From Pegea sp. RAD2-039 (taxonomy: Eukaryota; Chordata; Thaliacea; Salpida; Salpidae), in assembly GCA_034620365.1 (NCBI GenBank), contig JAQGEQ010000061.1, positions 124,001 to 188,000 of the forward strand: a stretch of DNA of 64,000 nucleotides. Reading direction: 5' to 3'. Shown here in pieces: positions 37,185 to 49,392 of the stretch. Made by a program: the position numbers and the translations under genes. The first letter of the stretch is position 1, and each line of letters opens with the position of its first letter. The notes under the pieces were generated by a model. The model saw only the letters and a list, made by a program, of their open reading frames with translations, did not search any database and was not told the DNA's origin.

Positions 37185-39920
37185 AAACGTAAATGTGTTA
37201 TTCGTCATTCTCTTATAGGCCTGAGTTATTCTTGATATGTATTGCAGGTAGCGTGTATTGTGGTTATACTTGTCGCTTTTATTAATCACCTTCTAACAAA
37301 TTTGAACAAAGTTCGATATTAAGAGTTATTATCATTACCCAATCATCATCTTGTTTATCGGCTAGAATAAGTAGAATAATAAGGAAATTTTAACATCTCT
37401 TCGTCCCAAGTGATAGTATGAACCTCTCTTCTTGCTTCGTTGAACTTTCACAAATGTCAACAACGAAGAACAATCTGGGTTATATAATAGTAGTTGTTCA
37501 AAGCCTCGCAATAGAATCCGGACTACCAGCATCCAATACAGTAAAAGTACTCCCTCTTGCCTGGTGATAAAGTTCTTATATGGAAACCTATAAGGAGAAT
37601 GATTGAAAAGGTGTGTTTAATTTAAACTCGAACAATACAAGGATTTTCCTGCAGCATCTAGTTCTAACATGGTAGCTCTAGCAGGGTACTCCCCAGATAT
37701 TCTCTTACTTTGAATCGTAGTAATCCGTTTCGCATCACTATCGTGGGTCCGATTTAATTTCAAGATCACAGACTCTCGTTCTCCTCAAAGAGAATTAATG
37801 GGCTTTATACAAAAATTTACAAAATCATCTTGATAAGCAAAAAGTCCCTATGCTCTCTACCGGGGGCTGAAAATCCATCAATATTTTCGAACACCCAGGA
37901 TCAGGCTTTATTTGATCTCTTCCCACACAATTACCTCGGAGCTGAAGGTCTTCTACTTCATATACTGCAATTCGTGCAAAGTCATTCATTGTCTGCGACG
38001 GATTTAAGAAGCTCTTTAACCAAAGATTTACATACTGAATAAAATGAAAACGCAAGATACAGCAATATAGGGAATAGGAAGGAAGTTCAAGCGGTAAAAA
38101 GTTTGTTGTCTCCTTTCCACTGTCTTCTCTTCCACCGTAGTCGTCACGACTTCTATAGAATTCACTACAATTCTCAGCAAAACTGTCATATATCTTCCGG
38201 CCCCGTTTGTGATTGCTTCCATTGTGCTCTTCTTCGCAGTGAGAAAGCTTAGCCCTCTTTATTGATCCCTAATTAAATCCAGTAGAGCTTAATGTTTGTT
38301 CTTTAGACCGTGAAGTAAGACCTCTTCTTCTTCTTTCCCCTTTTTAGCTTTTCTACCTCATAGTAACTAAAACGTCAGGATGCTCTTTTATGAAGCTGAG
38401 TTGTGCAAAAATATTCATTTCTAGTCTGGGTCGTCGTTGTAACTCTTTCTCTTTATTTCCTTTCCTGTGTGACTGCTTCCTGGATGAACCAATTTGAACA
38501 TTACACGAGTGACTAGAATGTTCTTTCTGCCCACCTTTAAAACATTTGGCATGATAATTACGTGTTTGTTTTTTTCTCATACTTTTAGTGCCTACCACTA
38601 AATTCTTTTATGGACCTATTAACTGAAATACTTATAATGGCTTTCCAGGAAGTCCCTTCATAGCACCATCTCTACACCGAGACCCTCTATGAAAAACAGC
38701 TTTTTATTTATGTAATGTCTTTTTAATAGATGGAGGTTGACTTTGCAAAATTTATTTATCCTGTACACCTTAGACGACAGAGCCATTTACACTTTTAACT
38801 AGTTTCAAGGACCCGGTATCAATCAATGCTTCAAATACCTAACCTGCAATAGAGATCGCCATTGATTACTTCAATTTTTAGAAAAATCGAGTTAGCCCTA
38901 GTACTTCATGCCCTTGGCTAGTCACTGCAGCACCTTTGTTCTTTGTTTTCCTGATGGTTTCTTGGCAGACCTTTCCTGAAGATGACAGGATCGAATAAAG
39001 TGGATTATCAGATTTGATACCTCCACATTTTAAACAAACTCCTTTCATGGCCGCTACTATTGTTTCCGCTTGGTCCTCATCCTTGAGTTTCATTGAATTC
39101 ACTGCTTCTTCTGCATCTTCAACCGATCGAAGGTTCTCCAATGTCACTGCTTTTTAAACGCTCTCTCTATTGTTAAAGTTTCACGCTTTAACAACCATTG
39201 GCTTATACCTGATGAGGCTAATCCATCTATTTATGAATCCCTTATCATATCATCTCTGTATTCTGCTGCCGTGACACTCTTAAAATCATAATTCTCGGTT
39301 AGGCGTACCAAAGTCCATAGAAATTTTTTTATGGACTGACTCGGCTTCTGTTTCTCTGTTCGTAATAGATGAATAGATGACACGCAAAAATTTCTTTTGG
39401 CTTCTTCACATACAACCGTTCCAGCGTCACTTCAGCTTCTCCATAAATCTGAGAGCTTTCAAAGTAACAGGTACACATCTTCGATCGTGCTGCTAGAAAG
39501 CGCTGCCAATTTTCACTTTTCAGTCCAATTCAACCCACACTCTTCCATAAATTGGTAAAAGTTTTCTTCCAGTATCGCTTACTTGGACAACAGTGTATCC
39601 ATTTTTGTACCTAAAATAAAGACTTTGCTATAGTTAAAAAAACTAATATACTTAAATAGCAAAAAGAAACTATCTTAATGGTTTTTAAGCTTTAGTTGCT
39701 TTAGGTTCCAAACGCCAAACAACTGGCAACAATTCACCCCCAAAAAAGTTATACATATTGAATAAATTGTAATGGTAAACACTCCTTATATAGAGCTTTA
39801 TTCAATTTGTAAAAGTCGACTTGTAATAACGATAAGTGACAGCGGTACACGCTACAAATACACCACAGTTTGTTATAGAATGAACTAGATATAAGGAATG
39901 ACTCATTTATGTAAGCGGGG
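37185..39920 (-). mobile_element. degraded Ty3/Gypsy-like LTR retrotransposon (unit 1)
   Basis: Reading on the minus strand: an LTR-like block at about 39920-39780, then gag remnants (about 39610-38350) with the capsid pattern DFKSVTAAEYRDDMI, RDSFINGL and a Cys-rich end (VCLKCGGIK; CFKGGQKEHSSHSC), then a reverse-transcriptase remnant at 38055-37825 with the GRDQIKPDPGCSKILMDF pattern that follows the RT domain in Gypsy elements. Frames are broken by stops and most of pol is missing. The block at 37185-37340 resembles the LTR but lies in the opposite orientation, so the element has been rearranged or is nested. Confidence 0.55.
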
Positions 39921-41412
39921 AAATATTCTACTGTTGCTCAATTCAATCAGACCAAACTGATTGAGTAACATATCAAAGTTGGATCGCAATCTCTCATACT
40001 TTCTCTGAGGCTCTTTATTCAAAATTAAACCACTCAACAACTTTAATAAAACCCAGTGAAGTAGTAGTTTTTTATTAAAGAGACTAAGTTTTGGAGTTCC
40101 CTTTCTTATTACAGCACTACAACTATTACATCTTTTAAAATTTTGTTTAAAAAACGATATTTAAGTAGTTTTCTTAACAAGTGATATGTAGCACTGCCAG
40201 TTTACTTTCTCCTTCTATTTTGTCTAATTACATTTTTGATTCATAAATTACGTTTTACTTATGCCTTTACAATGTTTCTATTCTTCCTATATTAATCTTA
40301 AACTATAATATCTAATTGTGAAACCTAAAACCTTTCAATTACCTCTTTGCTCCTAATATTTGGTTTATGTTTGCTATACGAGCAATCCAATTTGTATCTC
40401 GCAGCCACGCATTGAATAAATAAAGTCAAATAACAGTGTAAGACTCACTTGGTAATTAGCAAAATCCTTAATATCTGATTTACACACTAAAACATGCAGC
40501 CAGTTGAGGTGCAGACGAGCACCCCAACTCTCGTAAAAATATATAAAGCTAAAAATAAACAAAACATAACTAAAATCCATATTTTCTCATTAAAAACCAA
40601 ATGCTTGTAATATAAAAACGTTACATGATCTTAAAAACTATCTTGAGAAGATACGTTTTGTTATCACTCTTAGCACTAGAAAAATTGTTATCTAACTTCA
40701 AAAGATATTTGAAAACTTTTTAATTTTTTTGAATAAGTTAATATTAAAGTTGTTTTACAATAATTACAAAATTACCAGTTTTTGTATTCGACCTGGTTGT
40801 ATGAATTTGTTTTTATTTTAATTCAATTCCGTTACCTAGTAATTTTTCAAAACTTTCTTATCAAAACAAGCTTTTAATTAATTTTATCTTTAACAACTTT
40901 TTAATAGCTATTTAAGAATAAACTGATTAATTTTTTAGATTTTAGATAATTTATAAATAAAAATACTTGTAGAAAATGACGTTTAATAAAAATTTATGTA
41001 AAAAACAAAACTATTCCTATTTTTAAAGATTACAAAGTTAAAATATTTATATAAGAAAACAAATAGTAAATATTTATTTTAAAATTGGCATTTTTCTTTA
41101 AATAAGAATACTTTGCAGATAAATACGTGGCAAAAATTATTTGTAAAAATTGAATTAACCGAAATTTTGTTCTTGTATTTATCAGGAATAATATCAAAAA
41201 ATTAATAATAATGAATATTTATGAAAAAGGATGTAAAATAAAGTAAATTTTACCTCCCAATCAAAAATTCTTAATGACTATTTAATAAAATTATAAAGCT
41301 ATCAGTAAGTTAAGATTAAATCATAAAAATTGTTCTGATTTTTAGCTTAGCTTTTATGTCACGTCATTAAATGTTTAGTTGTTAATCTTGTATAGCTTAT
41401 AACTGCAGCAAC

Positions 41413-41952
41413 ATGCTCTTGACTTTTCCTTCTATGTTTGTTCATGAAATACTTCCAAATTATATAGAAAGTCTTCCAATTCCCTTATCAGTCGAAGAAT
41501 TTACGATATTATCATGTAAGTTGGTCAATTTTTGTTGAATTTTAAAAAATGAAATAAATGTATTTATGCAATAATTGACTTTATTGAATTAAACAAATTA
41601 TTTCAAGATAAAATTAAATGTGCTTTTTTCAGTATATGATTGGATTCATTTATTACTGTTTCTCTTAACATGTGGGTCATTTATTTATCTATCGATGAGT
41701 AGTTTAAGCAAAGCAACAACCAAAAAAACTGTGCAACATGAGCGAACAACTTTTTTTGATTGCCTTAATCCTAGTGGAAATACAGTACCTTTATCAAAGA
41801 AAGAATTATTGAAAAATCTTCAAAAACCAATTGAGAACATATTTATGAAAAAAAATGATAGGTATTCAGGATCGCTAAAAAGATATATTAAGGAAGCAGC
41901 AAATTCTCCTCCAAACTTATTTTTAGTTCTTAATAAGACAACTACTGATTAA
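41413..41952 (+). CDS. CISD2-like protein lacking the CDGSH domain, copy 2
   Basis: Exons 41413-41515 and 41633-41952, 140 residues. It differs from copy 1 by only a few amino acids (QHER for QHKR; NSPPN for NSSTN). The frame is intact with the same splice sites and the same missing CxC...CDGSH. The few coding differences seen change the protein, so there is no sign of strong purifying selection between copies 1 and 2. Confidence 0.7.
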
Positions 41953-42606
41953 TAAAAATCTAGATTAATGTCTGCTATGAACATATTTATCAGAATCATT
42001 TCTTTAATAAAAATTTAACAATTAATTAAAATTTTTTTGTCTGATTTTTTAAAGAAGCTAGCAAAATCTTGTTATAAAACAATATTAATGACGACTTTTG
42101 TTGTTCTGATATTACTTGTATTTTTTGTTGTTGAAAGTATAAGCGATAGCTGATTAAATTTTGTTGTAAAAACTTTTATTATTTAAACCTTGCTCTTATG
42201 TAGCAATTATCACTGTAAACTTATCACTTTTATTTAGTGGTGGTAGAAGTTTGTGAATATTTAATATACAAACAGTGTTTTTTTGCTAGTGTAGTACAAA
42301 CTTTTAATCTTAATACCAGCATACAGCTTTAAGTTTCATAAAAAATATAAAAGCTTAAAAAGCCAATTCTATTGAATTATAAATTTTAGTTGGGAAACTT
42401 CAAGACTGAAAATGTCAAACTACACAATTTGTTTTTCAAACTATCCTTTCATTGGTTGTCGAAGATATGTTATAAAATATCAACTCTTATAGCAGCTTGG
42501 ATGACAACTTATGGCCATTTTTTAATATAAAAACAAAGAAACGTAGTTATTTCCCTCCTTCAATGAATTTTAAAATGATAATTAAATAAACCTTCTCTAT
42601 TTTGAT

Positions 42607-42947
42607 AGAATAGTTAATTTTGATCGCTAAATACTGGATGCCTTCTTGCAACAGACACTCTTGCAAATGAAAAATCTGTATCTGTTGTTGCTGTATCAAG
42701 CGACACAAATGCAAGTATGAAAGAATTCAAAAATAAGAATCTAGAAATACAAATCTGAAGAATGTTGAAAGTGAAGATTAAAATACTTCCAGGTGTAATT
42801 GGCGCATCAAGAGTAACAATACAGCAATGCGAAAAGTTAATTACAAAAATACCAGAAACAATTTAAAATGCTGAAAATTAAAAGTTAGCGTTATTAGGAA
42901 CAGCGCACATACTAAGCGAATTTTTGGTGCTTAAAAGAATTACAAAC
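42607..42947 (+). mobile_element. LINE reverse-transcriptase C-terminal relic (unit 2)
   Basis: Copy of the relic at 36420-36760, with the same motifs and stops and a few extra substitutions. Confidence 0.6.
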
Positions 42948-43371
42948 CTTTTTTAACCTTCTTTCTGATAATGTTGCTAACTTTAACTACCAAATGTTTT
43001 ATATGCGACTTACGCATTGCATCTGAGCCAAACCCTAACCAACTAAAAATATTTTTAGTATTATACCTTTCTTGGGTTAAAATGATTGGAAGTGGTACGC
43101 TCTTTACTTTCATCCCTATACTTATGCAAGCCTACAATTCTCAGTTATATGGTTGGTGACTGGCAAACGGGTTCTTCAATTTCTGAGACACAAATTAACC
43201 GGAGCTGTAATAAGTTAAATAATACGTGTCTGTTTTGGTAGAAAAGTTGGTTTTATTCAATAAATAGCCGGGTAAAAGTAAACTTACCTCAATTTTTTGT
43301 ATACTTACAATTTTTTAAACTCTGAAGTATACTTATTGTAATTAATTTAAGCATTTCTACATACTAAGCAA

Positions 43372-46107
43372 AAACGTAAATGTGTTATTCGTCATTCTCT
43401 TATAGGCCTGAGTTATTCTTGATATGTATTGCAGGTAGCGTGTATTGTGGTTATACTTGTCGCTTTTATTTATCACCTTCTAACAAATTTGAACAAAGTT
43501 CGATATTAAGAGTTATTATCATTACCCAATCATCATCTTGTTTATCGGCTAGAATAAGTAGAATAATAAGGAAATTTTAACATCTCTTCGTCCCAAGTGA
43601 TAGTATGAACCTCTCTTCTTGCTTCGTTGAAATTTCACAAATGTCAACAACGAAGAACAATCTGGGTTATATAATAGTAGTTGTTCAAAGCCTCGCAATA
43701 GAATCCGGACTACCAGCATCCAATACAGTAAAAGTACTCCCTCTTGCCTGGTGATAAAGTTCTTATATGGAAACCTATAAGGAGAATGATTGAAAAGGTG
43801 TGTTTAATTTAAACTCGAACAATACAAGGATTTTCCTGCAGCATCTAGTTCTAACATGGTAGCTCTAGCAGAGTACTCCCCAGATATTCTCTTACTTTGA
43901 ATCTTAGTAATCCGTTTCGCATCACTATCGTGGGTCCGATTTAATTTCAAGATCACAGACTCTCGTTCTCCTCAAAGAGAATTAATGGGCTTTATACAAA
44001 AATTTACAAAATCATCTTGATAAGCAAAAAGTCCCTATGCTCTCTACCGGGGGCTGAAAATCCATCAATATTTTCGAACACCCAGGATCAGGCTTTATTT
44101 GATCTCTTCCCACACAATTACCTCGGAGCTGAAGGTCTTCTACTTCATATACTGCAATTCGTGCAAAGTCATTCATTGTCTGCGACGGATTTAAGAAGCT
44201 CTTTAACCAAAGATTTACATACTGAATAAAATGAAAACGCAAGATACAGCAATATAGGGAATAGGAAGGAAGTTCAAGCGGTAAAAAGTTTGTTGTCTCC
44301 TTTCCACTGTCTTCTCTTCCACCGTAGTCGTCACGACTTCTATAGAATTCACTACAATTCTCAGCAAAACTGTCATATATCTTCCGGCCCCGTTTGTGAT
44401 TGCTTCCATTGTGCTCTTCTTCGCAGTGAGAAAGCTTAGCCCTCTTTATTGATCCCTAATTAAATCCAGTAGACCTTAATGTTTGTTCTTTAGACCGTGA
44501 AGTAAGACCTCTTCTTCTTCTTTCCCCTTTTTAGCTTTTCTACCTCATAGTAACTAGAGCGTCATGATGCTCTTTTATGAAGCTGAGTTGTGCAAAAATA
44601 TTCATTTCTAGTCTGGGTCGTCGTTGTAACTCTCTCTCTTTATTTCCTTTCCTGTGTGGCTGCTTTCTGGATGACCCAATTTGAACATTACACGAGTGAC
44701 TAGAATGTTCTTTCTGCCCACCTTTAAAACATTTGGCATGATAATTACGTGTTTGTTTTATTCTCATACTTTTAGTGCCTACCACTAAATTCTTTTATGG
44801 ACCTATTAACTGAAATACTTATAATGGCTTTCCAGGAAGTCCCTTCTTAGCACCATCTCTACACCGAGACCCTCTATGAAAAACAGCTTTTTATTTATGT
44901 AATGTTTTTTTAATAGATGGAGGTTGACTTTGCAAAATTTATTTATCCTGTACACCTTAGACGACTGAGCCATTTACACTTTTAACTAGTTTCAAGGACC
45001 CGGTATCAATCAATGCTTCAAATACCTAACCTGCAATAGAGATCACCATTGATTGCTTCAATTTTTAGAAAAATCGAGTTAGCCCTAGTAATTCATGCCC
45101 TTGGCTAGTCACTGCGGCACCTTTGTTCTTTGTTTTCCTGATGGTTTCTTGGCAGACCTTTCCTGAAGATGACAGGATCGAATAAAGTGGATCATCAGAT
45201 TTGATACTTCCACATTTTAAACAAACTCCTTTCATGGCCGCTACTATTGTTTCCGCTTGGTCCTCATCCTTGAGTTTCATTGAATTCACTGCTTCTTCTG
45301 CATCTTCAACCGATCGAAGGTTCTCCAATGTCACTGCTTTTTAAACGCTCTCTCTATTGTTAAAGTTTCACGCTTTAACAACCATTGGCTTATACCTGAT
45401 GAGGCTAATCCATCTATTTATGAATCCCTTATCATATCATCTCTGTATTCTGCTGCCGTGACACTCTTAAAATCATAATTCTCGGTTAGGCGTACCAAAG
45501 TCCATAGAAATTTTTTTATGGACTGACTCGGCTTCTGTTTCTCTGTTCGTAATAGATGAATAGATGACACGCAAAAATTTCTTTTGGCTTCTTCACATAC
45601 AACCGTTCCAGCGTCACTTCAGCTTCTCCATAAATCTGAGAGCTTTCAAAGTAACAGGTACACATCTTCGATCGTGCTGCTAGAAAGCGCTGCCAATTTT
45701 CACTTTTCAGTCCAATTCAACCCACACTCTTCCATAAATTGGTAAAAGTTTTCTTCCAGTATCGCTTACTTGGACAACAGTGTATCCATTTTTGTACCTA
45801 AAATAAAGACTTTGCTATAGTTAAAAAAACTAATATACTTAAATAGCAAAAAGAAACTATCTTAATGGTTTTTAAGCTTTAGTTGCTTTAGGTTCCAAAC
45901 GCCAAACAACTGGCAACAATTCACCCCCAAAAAAGTTATACATATTGAATAAATTGTAATGGTAAACACTCCTTATATAGAGCTTTATTCAATTTGTAAA
46001 AGTCGACTTGTAATAACGATAAGTGACAGCGGTACACGCTACAAATACACCACAGTTTGTTATAGAATGAACTAGATATAAGGAATGACTCATTTATGTA
46101 AGCGGGG
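43372..46107 (-). mobile_element. degraded Ty3/Gypsy-like LTR retrotransposon (unit 2)
   Basis: Copy of the element at 37185-39920: LTR-like blocks in opposite orientation at 43372-43527 and 45967-46107, gag remnants at about 44537-45797, RT remnant at 44012-44242. All broken in the same way. Confidence 0.55.
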
Positions 46108-46901
46108 AAATATTCTACTGTTGCTCAATTCAATCAGACCAAACTGATTGAGTAACATATCAAAGTTGGATCGCAATCTCTCATACTTTCTCTGAGGCTC
46201 TTCATTCAAAATTAAACCACTCAACAACTTTAATAAAACCCAGTGAAGTAGTAGTTTTTTATTAAAGAGACTAAGTTTTGGAGTTCCCTTTCTTATTACA
46301 GCACTACAACTATTACATCTTTTAAAATTTTGTTTAAAAAACGATATTTAAGTAGTTTTCTTAACAAGTGATATGTAGCACTTCCAGTTTACTTTCTCCT
46401 TCTATTTTGTCTAATTACATTTTTGATTCATAAATTACGTTTTACTTATGCCTTTACAGTGTTTCTATTCTTCCTATATTAATCTTAAACTATAATATCT
46501 AATTGTGAAACCTAAAACCTTTCAATTACCTCTTTGCTCCTAATATTTGGTTTATGTTTGCTATACGAGCAATCCAATTTGTATCTCGCAGCCACGCATT
46601 GAATAAATAAAGTCAAATAACAGTGTAAGACTCACTTGGTAATTAGCAAAATCTTTAATATCTGATTTACACACCAAAACATGCAGCCAGTAGAGGTGCA
46701 GACCAGCACTCCAACTCTCGTAAAAATATATAAAGCTAAAAATAAACAAAACATAACTAAAATCCATATTTTCTTATGAAAAACCAAATGTTTGTAATAT
46801 AAAAACGTTACATGATCTTAAAAACTATCTTGAGAAGATACGTTTTGTTATCACTCTTAGCACTAGAAAAATTGTTATCTAACTTCAAAAGATATTTGAA
46901 A

Positions 46902-47967
46902 ACTTTTTAATTTTTTTGAATAAGTTAATATTAAAGTTGTTTTACAATAATTACAAAATTACCAGTTTTTGTATTCGACCTGGTTGTATGAATTTGTTTT
47001 TATTTTAATTCAATTCCGTTACCTAGTAATTTTTCAAAACTTTCTTATCAAAACAAACTTTTAATTAATTTTATCTTTAACAACTTTTTAATAGCTATTT
47101 AAGAATAAACTGATTAATTTTTTAGTTTTTAGATAATTTATAAATAAAAATACTTGTAGAAAATGACGTTTAATAAAAATTTATGTAAAAAACAAAACTA
47201 TCCCTATTTTTAAAGATTACAAAGTTAAAATATTTATATAAGAAAACAAATAGTAAATATTTATTTTAAAATTGGCATTTTTCTTTAAATAAGAATACTT
47301 TGCAGATAAATACGTGGCAAAAATTATTTGTAAAAATTGAATTAACCGAAATTTTGTTCTTGTATTTATCAGTAATAGTATTAGAAGATTTTTAATAATG
47401 AATATTTATGAAAAAGGATGTAAAATAAAGTAAATTTTACCTCCCAATCAAAAATTCTTAATGATTATTTAATAAAATTATAAAGCTATCAGTAAGTTAA
47501 GATTAAATCATAAAAATTTTTCTGATTTTTAGCTTAGCTTTTATGTCACGTCATTAAATGTTTAGTTGTTAATCTTGTATAGCTTATAACTGCAGCAACA
47601 TGCTCTTGACTTTTCCTTCTATGTTTGTTCATGAAATACTTCCAAATTATATAGAAAGTCTTCCAATTCCCTTATCAGTCGAAGAATTTACGATATTATC
47701 ATGTAAGTTGGTCAATTTTTGTTGAATTTTAAAAAATGAAATAAATGTATTTATGCAATAATTGACTTTATTGAATTAAACAAATTATTTCAAGATAAAA
47801 TTAAATGTGCTTTTTTCAGTATATGATTGGATTCATTTATTACTGTTTCTCTTAACATGTGGGTCATTTATTTATCTATCGATGAGTAGTTTAAGCAAAG
47901 CAACAACCAAAAAAACTATGCAACATGAGCGAACAACTTTTTTTGATTGCCTTAATCCTAGTGGAAA
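46902..47967. repeat. tandem repeat, partial unit 3
   Basis: About 1,066 bp matching the start of units 1 and 2, somewhat more diverged. Similarity stops abruptly inside the CISD-like second exon, after the codons for NPSGN, at about 47967. Confidence 0.88.
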
Positions 47968-48091
47968 TCCACCTGTAAAGACATTGAGTGAAAATTCTGA
48001 AGAGTTCTTTGAATGGTTTTGGAAGCAAGATATCAGCCAAAAAGCTGAATTGGTTTTGATTCTACAAAGACTTGACAATAAAAATGATTAA
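47600..48091 (+). CDS. CISD2-like protein lacking the CDGSH domain, copy 3 (different tail)
   Basis: Exons 47600-47702 and 47820-48091, 124 residues. Identical in plan to copies 1 and 2 up to NPSGN, then a different C-terminus: PPVKTLSENSEEFFEWFW followed by KQDISQKAELVLILQ and an early stop. The switch coincides with the end of the repeat unit, so this tail, or that of copies 1 and 2, was acquired at a duplication breakpoint. It has no CDGSH motif. Confidence 0.65.
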
Positions 48092-48889
48092 GTCTCTACA
48101 CTAAAGCTTTAGATTATTAATAAAAAAATTAATTTCTAGGATTACTGTTTATTAATTTCATATTTGTATAATTTATTTAAAACTAATAAAAAAGCTTACT
48201 ACGAGTTTTTTAGATAGTGATTGTATTTTTTTGTAAATTGGGTGACGTTATATCTCAAAATGAGTTGATAATCTTTTAAACTGATGTTCAGTAGTTTACT
48301 ATTTATAAATAAGGTAAGTAATTGATATATTTGATTTGTTCTAAAGCTAAAATTTTGATTTTCATCTAAATCCTAATAATTTTATATATACATATGCTCT
48401 ATCGATTTAACTGTGTAAATGTTAGTTATTGGTTTCATAAATATCGTTATTGTCATATAAATAGCTTTTTTTAACTGAAATGTTTTTAACACAAATAAGT
48501 ATTTAAGTTTTGGTTACCAAAGATAAGTTTTTATTTAGTATTTAGAAAAAATGTTCTTTTAACTAACTGATAAGTACTTTTCGATGCTAAAAACATTAAC
48601 TGAAAGTTAGTGAGGTCGATTTTGAATCTTAATTAGAAAACTTCTTGACCGACAAAACCAAGTTTTGTTTAATGAGAAGCATGTTAAAAGATCTTACCAA
48701 GATATCTTGTTTAAATTATGGAAGATATTAAAGAAATTACTTTTTTAGTAGCACACTTTAAAACTTTTAAGCTAATGATAGTATGTTCTTTCCGTCTTTA
48801 TTCTTATCCTTCGTCCGTCTCCGTATTATAGCAGGTTAATTAATAGTCCCGCTTAATAGTCAAAAGCTCACTGATAAACTTATACTTGC
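48092..48889. other. AT-rich spacer
   Basis: No gene seen; not part of the repeat unit. Confidence 0.45.
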
Positions 48890-49145
48890 GACAAGGAAAA
48901 GTTCCTATAAAACCCGAGTAGTGCTTTGTTAGTCTGTTTTATAACAATATTTCAAATTTAAAGCCGGAGTTGGAGCCTCGTAGTCAGTTTGTATACAGAA
49001 TCATTCGGGCGGCTCCTTACTTACGGATTAGTCTGTCTGCTCATCTGCATAATCTTGTTAGTGTGGAGTATGGAATACTGATACACTGAATCTCCATAAC
49101 TTTTGCCCTGGCATAATGCATGGTCGTTCTCGGCCGAAGCACAAC
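48890..49145 (+). mobile_element. SINE copy D, old and degraded
   Basis: Diverged copy of the SINE: TTTAAAGCCGGAGTTGGAGC, CTCGTAGTCAG, AGTCTGTCTGCTC, TGAATCTCCATAACTTTTGC and the terminal GGTCGTTCTCGGCCGAAGC can be aligned with copy C. The tRNA head is not recognisable. Confidence 0.65.
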
Positions 49146-49392
49146 ATTTCTTCCTCTATTCTTCTGTGAAAATTGATCAAACTTATATAGTTTCATGCAT
49201 AGTAAATAGTTTGAAAAATTTAAGCTACTTTTTACTGTTTTAAAATATGTTTCGTAAATAAATATTTTATGAATATTTTATCTGCAAAATTCCTTTTCTT
49301 TCTCAGCTTTTATTTCAAATTTATAAAAATTGTTAAATTAATATTTTCTGTTTATAGAACTAATTTCTATCTTATTGTCAGAATAAATTAAT

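Larger units (their letters stand above)
34528..40714. repeat. 6,187-bp tandem repeat, unit 1
   Basis: Equivalent points such as CISD exon 2 (35446, 41633, 47820) are spaced exactly 6,187 bp apart. Units 1 and 2 differ by scattered single bases and a few small indels that balance out, so the duplication is recent. Contents in order: a Fe-S-less CISD-like gene, a LINE reverse-transcriptase tail relic, and an LTR-retrotransposon relic on the minus strand. The start is placed where similarity to 40715 begins (after AACTTTTT); it may be off by tens of bases. Confidence 0.92.
40715..46901. repeat. 6,187-bp tandem repeat, unit 2
   Basis: Second full unit, very close to unit 1 along its entire length, including the broken transposon relics. 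That shows the relics were there before the duplication. Confidence 0.92.

Noticed and set aside
37830..38222. Small ORFs in the repeat units read as host genes
   Set aside because: The same broken frames occur in both units, and the minus-strand reading matches retrotransposon RT; they are relics.
34528..47967. CRISPR array or satellite
   Set aside because: The repeat unit is 6.2 kb and carries genes and transposon relics in a eukaryotic genome; no short spaced direct repeats were found anywhere in the window.
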